DNA of 10,914 bases from DATLYB01 sp964502525 (GCA_964502525.1 CAZCXH010000169.1:1-10914); one strand, 5' to 3'. Shown: positions 1 to 6,619, counted from the stretch's first letter. Notes: generated from the letters alone by a model not told the origin. Numbers and translations are program-made.

Positions 1-387
1 ATCATCGCGTTTAAAAAACCAAATGCCAATTCGGGGCTGATGGCATTGCTGGGGGCAGGTTATCTTCAGCATAAGATCAGCATTGACGCGGATGAAGCCG
101 AAGCCCCGATGCTCAGCAAAGAATATCGCAAAGGTTACGACCGTTTGACGAGCGGATTCATGCTGTCGCAGTTCATCGGGTATTTTTATATTGATGCGAA
201 AAGAAAGCGGATCAATTTCTTCGCGGGCATTGAAATGCAGGAGGGTTTCACCAAAAACCGCAGAAGCTGGAACTATGACGAAAACCGGAATGACGACAGG
301 TTGCGAAACGATTTATTGTTCAGCGTCAAGCTGGGATGGATGCTCCCTGTTTACAGGACGCAGACGGAGAAATATTATTACTATTGA
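1..387 (+). CDS. Probable outer-membrane beta-barrel protein, C-terminal part (5' end outside window)
   Basis: The frame is open from base 1 without a stop, so the gene starts upstream; the internal ATG at 40 need not be the start. The visible 128 residues alternate polar and hydrophobic residues in strands (GLMALLGAGYLQHKISI, FMLSQFIGYFYIDA, INFFAGIEMQEGF, LLFSVKLGWMLPVY). This is the pattern of a transmembrane barrel. The polar, charged stretch RSWNYDENRNDDRLRND would then be an extracellular loop. The end is aromatic (KYYYY). I do not recognise a named family. The gene lies 29 bases upstream of waaA on the same strand, so the two are probably co-transcribed, which fits an envelope role. 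The barrel reading is inferred from strand pattern only; residues upstream of the window would be needed to see a signal peptide. Confidence 0.7.
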   Translation: MIAFKKPNANSGLMALLGAGYLQHKISIDADEAEAPMLSKEYRKGYDRLTSGFMLSQFIGYFYIDAKRKRINFFAGIEMQEGFTKNRRSWNYDENRNDDRLRNDLLFSVKLGWMLPVYRTQTEKYYYY

Positions 388-416
388 TGTTTTTGATTGA
401 TGAATTTTGACTGAGA

Positions 417-1727
417 ATGAGCCTATTCCTCTATGACATCTTTCTTGCTATTTACTTCTTCATCGTACGGATTGTTTCACCCATCCATCTCAGGGCAAAG
501 AAATGGATAGAAGGAAGAAGGCATGTATGGGAAGAATTGGAAAAACTTAAAGGAACGAAACAACGCATTTGGATTCATTGCTCATCCCTCGGAGAATACG
601 AACAGGCGCTTCCGCTGATTGAGAAGTTAGCGTCATCGCTGGCGGAACGAAGCGAAGCGAAGCAATCACCTGATAACGAAAATGAAATCGTAATCACTTT
701 CTTTTCCCCCAGCGGTTATGAGGTCGTGAAGAAAAAAAATCCGGGACGGACGATACTCTATCTTCCGCGCGACTCAAAATCAAATGCCTCAAAGTTTATT
801 GAACTTGTCAATCCCAGGCTTGCTGTTTTTGTACGATATGATTTATGGTACCATTATCTCAAAGAATTGCGGCAGCGGTCAATTAAAACCATTCTGATTT
901 CAGCGGTATTCAGAAGGGAGGATGTTTTCTTTCAATGGTATGGAGGGCTGTTCGGTGAAATGCTGAAATGCTTCAGCCATATTTTCGCGCAGGATGACGG
1001 TTCTGTGGAAATCCTTTCAAAGCATGGCTTCGCCAACGCCACCAATGCCGGTGACACCCGCATTGACCGCGTTGCGGCCATCCGCGAAACGGCAAAGACT
1101 TTCCCGTTGATTGAAAAATTCAAAGTCGGCAAGAAAATGTTCATCATCGGCAGCCTTGAGCCGAAAGATGAAAAGATAGTTCTTCCGATGGTTAATGATT
1201 CTGAAGTACGGAATCATTTCAAATTCATCATTGCCCCTCATAACGTGAGCAAAAAATATGTAAATCAATTAAAGGGCAAAATTTCCGGGAAAACCGTGCT
1301 GCTCTCAAAAGCAACATCAGGAAGCATGAATGACGGCAATGCGCTGATTATTGACGGCATCGGCATGCTGTCATCTCTTTACCGCTATGCTGACATCGTT
1401 TACATCGGTGGAGGATTTGGCGAGGGTTTGCACAATATTCTCGAGCCTGCCGCATGGGGCAAGCCCATCTTCTTCGGACCGAATCATAAAAAGTTCATCG
1501 AGGCCGGGGCGATGATTAACCGAGGGGGAGCCTATGTGGTGAACGATCTTGGCGAACTGAAGCAACGAACACTGCTTTTTCTAAATGGGCAACTCCTTGA
1601 AAGCGCAGGACATTCGTCACAGGAATTTATCCATGCGCATAAAGGCGGAACAGAAATAATACTTGGCTGGCTGGGCGGAGAGCATGGATGCTCAATCAAT
1701 CTTCAGCACAATTCCACCGTTGATTAA
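417..1727 (+). CDS. waaA: 3-deoxy-D-manno-octulosonic acid (Kdo) transferase
   Basis: WaaA (KdtA) transfers Kdo from CMP-Kdo to the lipid A precursor at the inner membrane. The 436-residue product starts with a hydrophobic N-terminal anchor (residues 4-20). Next comes the family motif WIHCSSLGE, with the catalytic Glu at about 60. Then follow FFSPSGYE (95-102), YLPRDS, AGDTRIDR (212-218), the second Rossmann half with GSLEPKDE and IAPHNVSKKY, and the nucleotide-sugar region YIGGGFGEGLHNILEPAAWGKPIFFGPNH (about 329-357). Two oddities are visible. Residues 72-85 (ASSLAERSEAKQSP) are encoded by a dispersed-repeat sequence inserted between the first helix and the FFSPSG strand. The last ~20 residues after GGTEIIL look like a non-conserved tail that overlaps the convergent gene by 36 bases. 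The ATG at 417 gives the expected N-terminus. The gene follows the upstream barrel gene closely, probably in an operon. Confidence 0.95.
   Translation: MSLFLYDIFLAIYFFIVRIVSPIHLRAKKWIEGRRHVWEELEKLKGTKQRIWIHCSSLGEYEQALPLIEKLASSLAERSEAKQSPDNENEIVITFFSPSGYEVVKKKNPGRTILYLPRDSKSNASKFIELVNPRLAVFVRYDLWYHYLKELRQRSIKTILISAVFRREDVFFQWYGGLFGEMLKCFSHIFAQDDGSVEILSKHGFANATNAGDTRIDRVAAIRETAKTFPLIEKFKVGKKMFIIGSLEPKDEKIVLPMVNDSEVRNHFKFIIAPHNVSKKYVNQLKGKISGKTVLLSKATSGSMNDGNALIIDGIGMLSSLYRYADIVYIGGGFGEGLHNILEPAAWGKPIFFGPNHKKFIEAGAMINRGGAYVVNDLGELKQRTLLFLNGQLLESAGHSSQEFIHAHKGGTEIILGWLGGEHGCSINLQHNSTVD
631..668 (+). repeat. Dispersed 'ERSEAKQS' repeat inside waaA
   Basis: The 38 bases run CGTCATCGCTGGCGGAACGA then AGCGAAGCGAAGCAATCA. 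They resemble the widespread intergenic repeat of the form CGTCATTGCGAG...GAACGAAGC...GAAGCAATC, which when translated gives peptides such as ERSEAKQS or ARSEATKQS. Here the repeat stays in frame within waaA and adds roughly 14 residues. The AGCGA unit is present three times in tandem. That it is an insertion is inferred from the normal short link between the first helix and the FFSPSG strand in this family; the repeat identity comes from recognition, not from a search. Confidence 0.75.
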
Positions 1728-2285
1728 CACTTTTCCATAACCCATTTCCGCATTCACTCCAAACACATCATTGAAGTAATAACGGGCGCCAACATGGGGA
1801 CCCACAAATAACAACGCCAGCCCATCCGATCCTCCCCCATAGGATAATATGGCTATGCCGCTTCCAATGCTCGCCCCCCCGTAAACATCGAGCTTGCCCG
1901 AATGCATATCGCTGCTGACCTTGTCATCAATCAACTGCCAGAAGTGAAAGTTGGCGACTGCGCCTACCGGAAAATTCACTTCCGAGCTGGCATAAGCATA
2001 ACCTCCCGCAAATCCCAAACCGGTGGTAAAACCAATGCCTACATATTTGTGAATCCCGAACTCTCCCTGCAAATTCAACTGTCCGGTAATCCTTGTAAAC
2101 CAACTGTCATAGTAATAATATCCATAATAGTCATAATAACCTTCGCCCCAGAAGTGCAGAAAACTGGAGGCTCCCATGCCAACCGAAAATACCTTAACGC
2201 CCTTATGCCATGCCTGGGCATTGGCGGTTGACGGACTGCTCATTATTGCCGCAGCAATCAGCGTAACGATAGCAATTTTTTTCAT
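1692..2285 (-). CDS. Secreted Tyr-rich outer-membrane beta-barrel-like protein
   Basis: The 197-residue protein begins with a clear Sec signal peptide (MKKIAIVTLIAAAIMSSPSTANAQA, likely cut after ANA or AQA). The mature part is a series of amphipathic glycine- and aromatic-rich strands (GQLNLQGEFGIHKYVGIGFTT, GAVANFHFWQ, LLFVGPHVGARYYF, FGVNAEMGYGKVLING) and ends in a strand, VLINGGIVLKID. This is the usual look of a small outer-membrane beta-barrel of Bacteroidota. A low-complexity Tyr block, YYDYYGYYYYD, lies at residues 50-60. The start at 2285 is supported by a TACTTTTG box 20 bases upstream. The 3' end overlaps the convergent waaA by 36 bases. No specific function can be assigned. Confidence 0.85.
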   Translation of the reverse strand: MKKIAIVTLIAAAIMSSPSTANAQAWHKGVKVFSVGMGASSFLHFWGEGYYDYYGYYYYDSWFTRITGQLNLQGEFGIHKYVGIGFTTGLGFAGGYAYASSEVNFPVGAVANFHFWQLIDDKVSSDMHSGKLDVYGGASIGSGIAILSYGGGSDGLALLFVGPHVGARYYFNDVFGVNAEMGYGKVLINGGIVLKID

Positions 2286-2305
2286 AGATCTTGATTTGTT
2301 TTCAG

Positions 2306-2313
2306 CAAAAGTA
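2306..2313 (-). promoter_or_regulatory. Putative Bacteroidota -7 promoter box (TACTTTTG)
   Basis: Read on the minus strand this is TACTTTTG, an exact fit to the Bacteroidota -7 consensus TAnnTTTG. It is 20 bases before the ATG at 2285, leaving a very short leader. I see no convincing -33 TTG box at the usual distance. Confidence 0.55.
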
Positions 2314-2484
2314 GCCGGAGAGTCGCCTTTCCCATATCAATTTATTCACACCTCAAGTTATTATAGTCCGGAACAATCTACCATTTGCCATAAGTCCAAC
2401 TGTTAAAAAAATCTAAACAGGCTGAATTGAAAAATTCCATGCTTCTGCCTGCGTTAAGCATTTGGACAACCTGAATCATCAACC

Positions 2485-3189
2485 ATGAAAACAAAAATTG
2501 CGCTTTTCGCCACGTTAACCATGCTTATCGTTTCCAGCGGCTTTGCTCAAGTCAGCGACCAGTCGTTCCGCGACCTCTCGTTCGTCAAATTCAAAAATCA
2601 ATTGACTGAAGCGATTCTTGACCGGGATACAGCGCAACTTTTCCCATTGCTTGCCGATGAGGTGCATGCCAGCGATCAATGCAGCTATGCCCCAAAAAAC
2701 TGCTTCATGGATGAGTTCAGGAATCCCGGCCCCGACAGGGATAAATTATGGAACGATTTGCTAAAAGCTGTTTCGTTCGGTTTTTCACACACGGTGCTCA
2801 ATGATGCCGTTTATCGCATGGCAGGAAAAGGGGAAGTGATTTTTCAGGCGCCCTCTTATCTCAAGGCATTCGATGACAAAAACAAGACGCAACTGCTGGT
2901 GCTCGGACAAAGGGTGAACATCCGCGAAAAACCGACTGTTTACTCGAAAGCGCTGACGCAGACAAGTTTCGAGACGCTGAAGTATGTTGACCCGCTGGCA
3001 ACGGGTTTAAGGTCGGACTTCTACTTTGATGAAGGCAGACAGTGGTACCGGGTGGCGCTGCGTGATGGAAGAACCGGTTTTATTGCCGAAGACTTCACGT
3101 CAGCCAGTCTTAACAGGGAACTTTCGGTAAAGAAAATCAATGGAGAATGGAAAATCATTTCTGTGTTCTCTTCGATTCCGAAATGCTGA
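2485..3189 (+). CDS. Secreted protein with bacterial SH3-like domain
   Basis: The 234-residue protein has a signal peptide (hydrophobic core ALFATLTMLIVSSGF, likely cut after FAQ at about 22), so it acts in the periplasm or outside. Residues 23-120 are a helical region containing QLTEAILDRDTAQLFPLLADEV, Cys66 and Cys73, which could form a disulphide. Residues about 135-205 match a bacterial SH3 (SH3b) fold: VLGQRVNIREKP (the typical 'VN-R-P' start), a spacer, QWYRVALRDGRTGFIAEDF. SH3b domains commonly bind cell-wall peptides or mediate protein contacts. The tail KKINGEWKIISVF is a closing strand pair as in small alpha/beta domains, and the protein ends in Cys234. Its exact role is unknown. 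A diverged 52-bp repeat starts 11 bases after its stop codon. Confidence 0.85.
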   Translation: MKTKIALFATLTMLIVSSGFAQVSDQSFRDLSFVKFKNQLTEAILDRDTAQLFPLLADEVHASDQCSYAPKNCFMDEFRNPGPDRDKLWNDLLKAVSFGFSHTVLNDAVYRMAGKGEVIFQAPSYLKAFDDKNKTQLLVLGQRVNIREKPTVYSKALTQTSFETLKYVDPLATGLRSDFYFDEGRQWYRVALRDGRTGFIAEDFTSASLNRELSVKKINGEWKIISVFSSIPKC

Positions 3190-3200
3190 AATCCTGGTTT

Positions 3201-3252
3201 ATACCGAAACAAGTCAGATTTTTAAAAAATTGAGCGGTAAAATGCTTGGCAT
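3201..3252 (+). repeat. 52-bp dispersed repeat, copy A
   Basis: This stretch begins ATACCGAAACAAGTCAG and matches bases 4773-4824 without gaps at 40 of 52 positions by my count; the first 12 bases are identical. It lies 11 bases after a stop codon, like the second copy. The right end TGCTTGGCAT has lost most of the terminal inverted symmetry seen in copy B. Confidence 0.65.
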
Positions 3253-3624
3253 CCCGTCACCAACAACGGCATCACCGCAGTTGACGTCCTCCTCATGCGC
3301 AGACACATTCTCGGCATTGGCGCCCTCGTCTCGCCCTACAAGATCCTTGCCGCTGCCGAATGTAATGCCGCTGGCGATACACAGGTGTCAACCGCAGATA
3401 TTCTGCTGACACGCCAACTCATCCTCGGTCAGTCAACCAGCTACCCCACCAGCCGCCTGTGGCAGTTCATCCCCAGCGACTACGTTTTCCCTGACGTCAC
3501 CAACCCGTTCCCCTTCCCCACCACGCGCACCTACACCAACATCACCACCAACCAAACCGGTCAGGATTTCATTGGCATCAAACTGGGGGATGTGAATAAT
3601 AGTTGGGATCCGAATACTCCGTGA
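3241..3624 (+). pseudogene. Truncated dockerin-like tail of a large surface protein
   Basis: Frame 1 is open from just after a TAA at 3238 to a TGA at 3622, and the protein similarity extends upstream of the only in-frame ATG (3295). The sequence holds two dockerin type I-like calcium-binding/helix repeats, TNNGITAVDVLLMRRHILGI and AGDTQVSTADILLTRQLILG. These are followed by the usual Bacteroidota continuation, RLWQFIPSDYVF, a Pro-rich PFPFPTTRTY and DFIGIKLGDVNNSWDP. In intact genes this module ends proteins of hundreds to thousands of residues and is usually preceded by repeat or adhesin domains and followed by a secretion signal. Here the upstream part is missing and the fragment begins inside a dispersed repeat. 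No signal peptide, start or sorting domain is present. I read it as a decayed remnant left by deletion or recombination. Translation from 3295 as a short protein is possible but unlikely. Confidence 0.75.
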
Positions 3625-3625
3625 A

Positions 3626-3695
3626 GGTTTACGTGTTTACGGTTTACAGTTTGGGAATGTAGCAACCGTAAACGTGTAAACCGGAAACCGTAAAC
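3626..3695. repeat. Palindromic GTTTACGG-type intergenic repeat
   Basis: The left arm 3626-3644 (GGTTTACGTGTTTACGGTT) pairs with 3664-3682 at 17 of 19 positions, with a 19-base loop. A third motif, AAACCGTAAAC, follows at 3685-3695. The arms are built from repeated GTTTAC words. It sits between the 3' ends of the dockerin remnant and the minus-strand small gene. It has no T-run, so it is probably a REP-like repeat rather than a classic terminator. Confidence 0.7.
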
Positions 3696-3893
3696 TCACG
3701 AGCCTTTCAGCATCGGCAATCCCGTTTTGGGATTTTCAACCACCTGCTTTCCGGCCGGCAGAGAGTCGAGCGCGCCCGGCTTCACTTCCTTTGCGAAGTA
3801 ATAGATAACCTGTTTTCTGCCTCCCTTCAGTTCAACTTCCTTTGAATGGAGGTAGTAGGTGGCGCCTTTTGAGTTGGTATGTGCGTAAGCCAT
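3696..3893 (-). CDS. Conserved 65-residue small protein of unknown function
   Basis: The start is the ATG at 3893, giving MAYAHTNSKGATYYLHSKEV and a compact protein ending KTGLPMLKGS. The longer reading back to 4001 adds 36 residues that run into the upstream region shared with the divergent metalloprotease gene, so it is rejected. The pattern 'TNSKG-TYYLHSKEV-LKGG---IYYFAKE-KPGALD-LPAG--V-EN-KTGLP-LK' matches, from memory, a small hypothetical family common in Bacteroidota and other bacteria. It has no signal peptide, membrane segment or catalytic motif. It is basic and probably cytoplasmic. Its function is not known. It is divergent from the lipoprotein gene at 3981, with 87 bases between the starts. 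Confidence 0.8.
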   Translation of the reverse strand: MAYAHTNSKGATYYLHSKEVELKGGRKQVIYYFAKEVKPGALDSLPAGKQVVENPKTGLPMLKGS

Positions 3894-3980
3894 GATAATA
3901 ATTTTAATTTGGGTTAATGCAATTATTTTCGTTCTCTGATTTGGTGAAATAACTTCAAAATCCCCACTTTGCCAAAAATC

Positions 3981-4757
3981 ATGCTCCGTAGTTGCAAACA
4001 TCTTTTTGCCGGATTGTGGATAGTTGTTTTCTTCAGCGCATGCAAGGAGGAAGATGCGCCCTCATCCCCGATTGACGTGTTCTATAAAAGTATGACGGGC
4101 CTGCAACTCGAAGTGGCTTATGAGGAGGGCGCCCCTCCTTATGTAACCAGCGTTACCGGCAATAAGAAAGTGTGGGAATTTACGGAAGTGAACATCGAGT
4201 CGCTGTTCGTGCGGCGCCCGGTGAAGCTGGATGTGATTGTGCCCGACACCCTTGCCGGGTTGACCGTCATCCCTGACCAAAACAGAACGGGATATACCGT
4301 TGATAATATTGTAAGCCTTGCCGGACGCTACCGTAAAAATGAGGGCGATGATGTTGAAGGGAACATCTTTGTGCTTTTTCTCAACGGATATTATGAAAAA
4401 AACGACACGGTGCGGCAGGAAGTGATGGGCGTACATGTGACAGGAACCACTATTGTTGCGGTTTTCAAGCCGGTGATCACCTCCCTGCGGTGGTATATTA
4501 CCATCAAGGAGTACATCGAGCAAAGCGTGGTGGTGCATGAGATAGGACATGCGCTCGGGCTGGTGAATGCGGGGTTGCCGACCGCATCAGCGCATCATGA
4601 TGATGAACATCCCGCCCACTGCACCAACAGCAGTTGCGTGATGTATTGGGAAAACGAAAGCGCTGACATCTCATCATTCGTTCAGAACTACTATTCCGGC
4701 AAACGGATGGTGTTTGGCAGCGAATGTGTGGCGGATGTCAGGGCGTATATGCCTTAG
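3981..4757 (+). CDS. Lipoprotein zinc metalloprotease (HExxHxxG, metzincin-like)
   Basis: The ATG at 3981 gives a 258-residue lipoprotein. It has a short basic start, a hydrophobic stretch (LFAGLWIVVFFSA) and a lipobox Cys at 21 followed by KEED. A TTG four codons earlier is an unlikely start. The central part (about 30-175) is strand-rich with no motif I recognise. The catalytic motif HEIGHALGL is at 186-194, with Glu187 as general base. In standard metzincins the third zinc ligand is three residues after the motif glycine, but here that residue is Asn196. Instead a His-rich segment (HHDDEH, 205-210) and HCTNSSC (213-219) come before a probable Met-turn, CVMYW, with Met221. This arrangement resembles a Bacteroidota 'membrane metalloprotease' family. 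Its substrate is unknown. A repeat copy begins 15 bases after the stop codon. Confidence 0.85.
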   Translation: MLRSCKHLFAGLWIVVFFSACKEEDAPSSPIDVFYKSMTGLQLEVAYEEGAPPYVTSVTGNKKVWEFTEVNIESLFVRRPVKLDVIVPDTLAGLTVIPDQNRTGYTVDNIVSLAGRYRKNEGDDVEGNIFVLFLNGYYEKNDTVRQEVMGVHVTGTTIVAVFKPVITSLRWYITIKEYIEQSVVVHEIGHALGLVNAGLPTASAHHDDEHPAHCTNSSCVMYWENESADISSFVQNYYSGKRMVFGSECVADVRAYMP

Positions 4758-4772
4758 CATCAGGAACAAGCT

Positions 4773-4824
4773 ATACCGAAACAACTCAGGTTTTCGAACA
4801 ATTGAAGTGTAGAATGTTCGGTAT
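4773..4824 (+). repeat. 52-bp dispersed repeat, copy B
   Basis: This is the second copy of the element at 3201-3252. Its ends are inverted: it starts TATACCGAA at 4772 and ends TTCGGTATA, a terminal inverted repeat. It is located 15 bases after the metalloprotease stop codon and directly abuts a long hairpin. Confidence 0.65.
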
Positions 4825-4875
4825 ATACCAAGAGTACGTCTCTTTCCTTCGGAAATTCGACTACTCTTGGTATAT
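4823..4875. repeat. Long hairpin in the 3' region of the metalloprotease gene
   Basis: ATATACCAAGAGTA at 4823-4836 is the exact reverse complement of TACTCTTGGTATAT at 4862-4875, and GTC/GAC extends the stem past one unpaired base. The loop contains a second small hairpin, TTTCC-TTC-GGAAA (4843-4855). It lies between a 52-bp repeat and a terminator. It may be part of a composite repeat or may protect the transcript 3' end. Confidence 0.7.
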
Positions 4876-4880
4876 CAATT

Positions 4881-4910
4881 AAAAAGCCGCCCGGATGAAG
4901 CGGCTTTTTT
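4881..4910. terminator. Bidirectional intrinsic terminator
   Basis: AAAAAGCCGC (4881-4890) pairs with GCGGCTTTTT (4900-4909) around a 9-base loop. It has a T-run on the plus strand and, by symmetry, on the minus strand. It lies between the convergent metalloprotease (ends 4757) and monooxygenase (ends 4931) genes and can serve both. Confidence 0.85.
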
Positions 4911-4930
4911 GATATGATAATTTATGCGGA

Positions 4931-6592
4931 TTACAGCTTGCTGATCTTACGGGTGGCCAACTTGTTACCGTCAAGCGAAAGCGTCACGAAATAAACCCCT
5001 GACTTGTTTCCAACCATATCCGAGTTGATTTCTGCGGAATAATAACCCGCTCCAAGTTGCCCGTCCCTGATGGTGCCGATTTTCTTTCCAAGCATGTCAA
5101 ACACTTCCAGCTTCACCGCGGCTGGACTAGCAATTGAGAAATCAATTCTCGTTGATTCTGTAAACGGGTTGGGGGCTACGGAAAAATCAGCAATTTGCAG
5201 CACGTCCTCAACTCCCGTTGGATCTTCGGGAACGTCAGACTTTGTGTACAGGTATGTGAAGAGCATCATTTCATCGGCAGTGGTCATCCCGAACGAAACA
5301 CAGGCGCCAAAGGGCAATGTGCAGGGGCCGGTTACGTTCCACCTGGTTTCGTATATCAGTCCGTAGTTGCCGTTGAACTTCTTCAGCGGGTATTCAAACC
5401 GCCTGACTGGCGGATGTTCCCAACTGTAAGTCCCCTGGTTGAATGTGTGATCAATATTAGAATAACCTTCATATATTTGTTCGCCCTTGGTGCCGTCAGG
5501 GTTGCGGAGATAAATGTCATAATCGGTTCCGAACTTGTGGGTGTGCGAAGTGATGAGCCAGATGTTGCGGTCGCCACCTCCGGGGATATGATCTTCGGTG
5601 CGCACATTGTCGCCCTCGAATAAAAATAGGAAGGAGTTGTTCACCAATTGCGCCAGCATCTCAACCGGCTCCAGCACTTCCTCATAATTATAAACGTTGA
5701 GATAAAAATCTGCAGGCAGGATCTGGCTGTTTCCGACATTGGTGACGTGGTAGTCGAAATCAAGGCTGGTGCGCGGCTGCCATTTAAAAGCCGTGCCGTA
5801 AGGAAGTTTCATCTCCCCGTCATCCTGCCATGCCCCTGTGAGTTGTCCGCCATTGAAAGGGATCCCTTCAAGAGGCACTTTCCGGATGCCTTGCCTGTAG
5901 TTATCCGCATCGCTGTTTTCAAATTTGAAAAGCAGCAGATGGTGGGATCGGGAGGTCATGTATCCATCCATGCGGGAAATAACCAATTCATCGGTGTTGT
6001 TCAGAAATTCCTTCTTCATGAATTCCACCTCAGTGTTGGGCGCTAAAAAAATAGGTCCCATGCGCACCTGTAAACCCTTTCCGGCAGCCGGTGCCGGTGG
6101 CACGGGGATGAATGGCATGCCGCCATTGGCATAATAATCCTGAAGCAGGTCGTAGTCAACCACCTTTCCTGCGGTATGATCCTGCGCGCCTGCAATAATC
6201 CACTGGCGTATCAGCTCTATTTCCGCATTTTGCAGCGGGAACGGATGGCTGCCTCTTTCTGCTGCATCAATTGTGATGAATGGATCGAAATTGTTGCTGC
6301 CGATTTTCCTCAGCAGGAAGCTGTTGTAAGGATGTCCGGGATCAGCGATTTTATTGCCTTTCTCCGCTGCGGCTGCATTCACGGCTGGAACATTCACAAG
6401 CGAGTTGTATAAATCGGCAGCGGATGCATCAACGTCAAATACCGAGGCACTGCCACCGCCATGGCATCCTGCATTGCCGCACTTGGCCTGCATGATGTTC
6501 TGTATTAATGAAAACGTGGCTTGACCTGATGCGCTTGCAGCGCTCAGGATAAACAGAAAGCAGATTGCAAAGGAAACATAATTCTTGCGCAT
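4931..6592 (-). CDS. T9SS-secreted cytochrome c / PHM-like type II copper monooxygenase
   Basis: The start at 6592 gives 553 residues with a signal peptide (MRKNYVSFAICFLFILSAAS). An ATG 30 bases earlier would lie inside the promoter box. Residues 30-140 resemble the cytochrome c domain of planctomycete/Bacteroidota surface enzymes, with a heme-like CGNAGCH (Cys38, Cys43, His44; spacing CX4CH rather than CX2CH) followed by DPGHPYNSFLLRKI. Residues 175-450 match peptidylglycine/dopamine monooxygenase-type copper enzymes, which are ascorbate-dependent hydroxylases. The expected copper ligands are all visible: SRSHHLLLF (His217/218), FDYHV (His282), SHTHKFG (His350/352) and ADEMM (Met442). The last ~85 residues (FSVAPNPFTES ... 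GVYFVTLSLDG ... KISKL) are a T9SS type A sorting domain, so the enzyme is exported or surface-attached. Its substrate is unknown. The gene is divergent from the fructosamine kinase. Confidence 0.9.
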   Translation of the reverse strand: MRKNYVSFAICFLFILSAASASGQATFSLIQNIMQAKCGNAGCHGGGSASVFDVDASAADLYNSLVNVPAVNAAAAEKGNKIADPGHPYNSFLLRKIGSNNFDPFITIDAAERGSHPFPLQNAEIELIRQWIIAGAQDHTAGKVVDYDLLQDYYANGGMPFIPVPPAPAAGKGLQVRMGPIFLAPNTEVEFMKKEFLNNTDELVISRMDGYMTSRSHHLLLFKFENSDADNYRQGIRKVPLEGIPFNGGQLTGAWQDDGEMKLPYGTAFKWQPRTSLDFDYHVTNVGNSQILPADFYLNVYNYEEVLEPVEMLAQLVNNSFLFLFEGDNVRTEDHIPGGGDRNIWLITSHTHKFGTDYDIYLRNPDGTKGEQIYEGYSNIDHTFNQGTYSWEHPPVRRFEYPLKKFNGNYGLIYETRWNVTGPCTLPFGACVSFGMTTADEMMLFTYLYTKSDVPEDPTGVEDVLQIADFSVAPNPFTESTRIDFSIASPAAVKLEVFDMLGKKIGTIRDGQLGAGYYSAEINSDMVGNKSGVYFVTLSLDGNKLATRKISKL

Positions 6593-6619
6593 GGTTGCCT
6601 GGTTGAAGATGGACAAATA

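Noticed and set aside
3735..3770. LPAGKQ in the 65-residue protein as another translated dispersed repeat
   Set aside because: The motif resembles a repeat peptide (LPAGRQ), but the protein keeps the length I expect for the family and other members have LPAG at the same place, so no insertion is needed.
3894..4001. Longer start of the 65-residue protein (101 residues)
   Set aside because: The extra 36 residues would cross the divergent promoter region and overlap the lipoprotein start, while the internal ATG gives the expected family N-terminus MAYAHTNSKG.
4062..4550. Minus-strand ORF of 162 codons
   Set aside because: It lies opposite the metalloprotease reading frame, which has signal, lipobox and catalytic motif; the antisense product has none.
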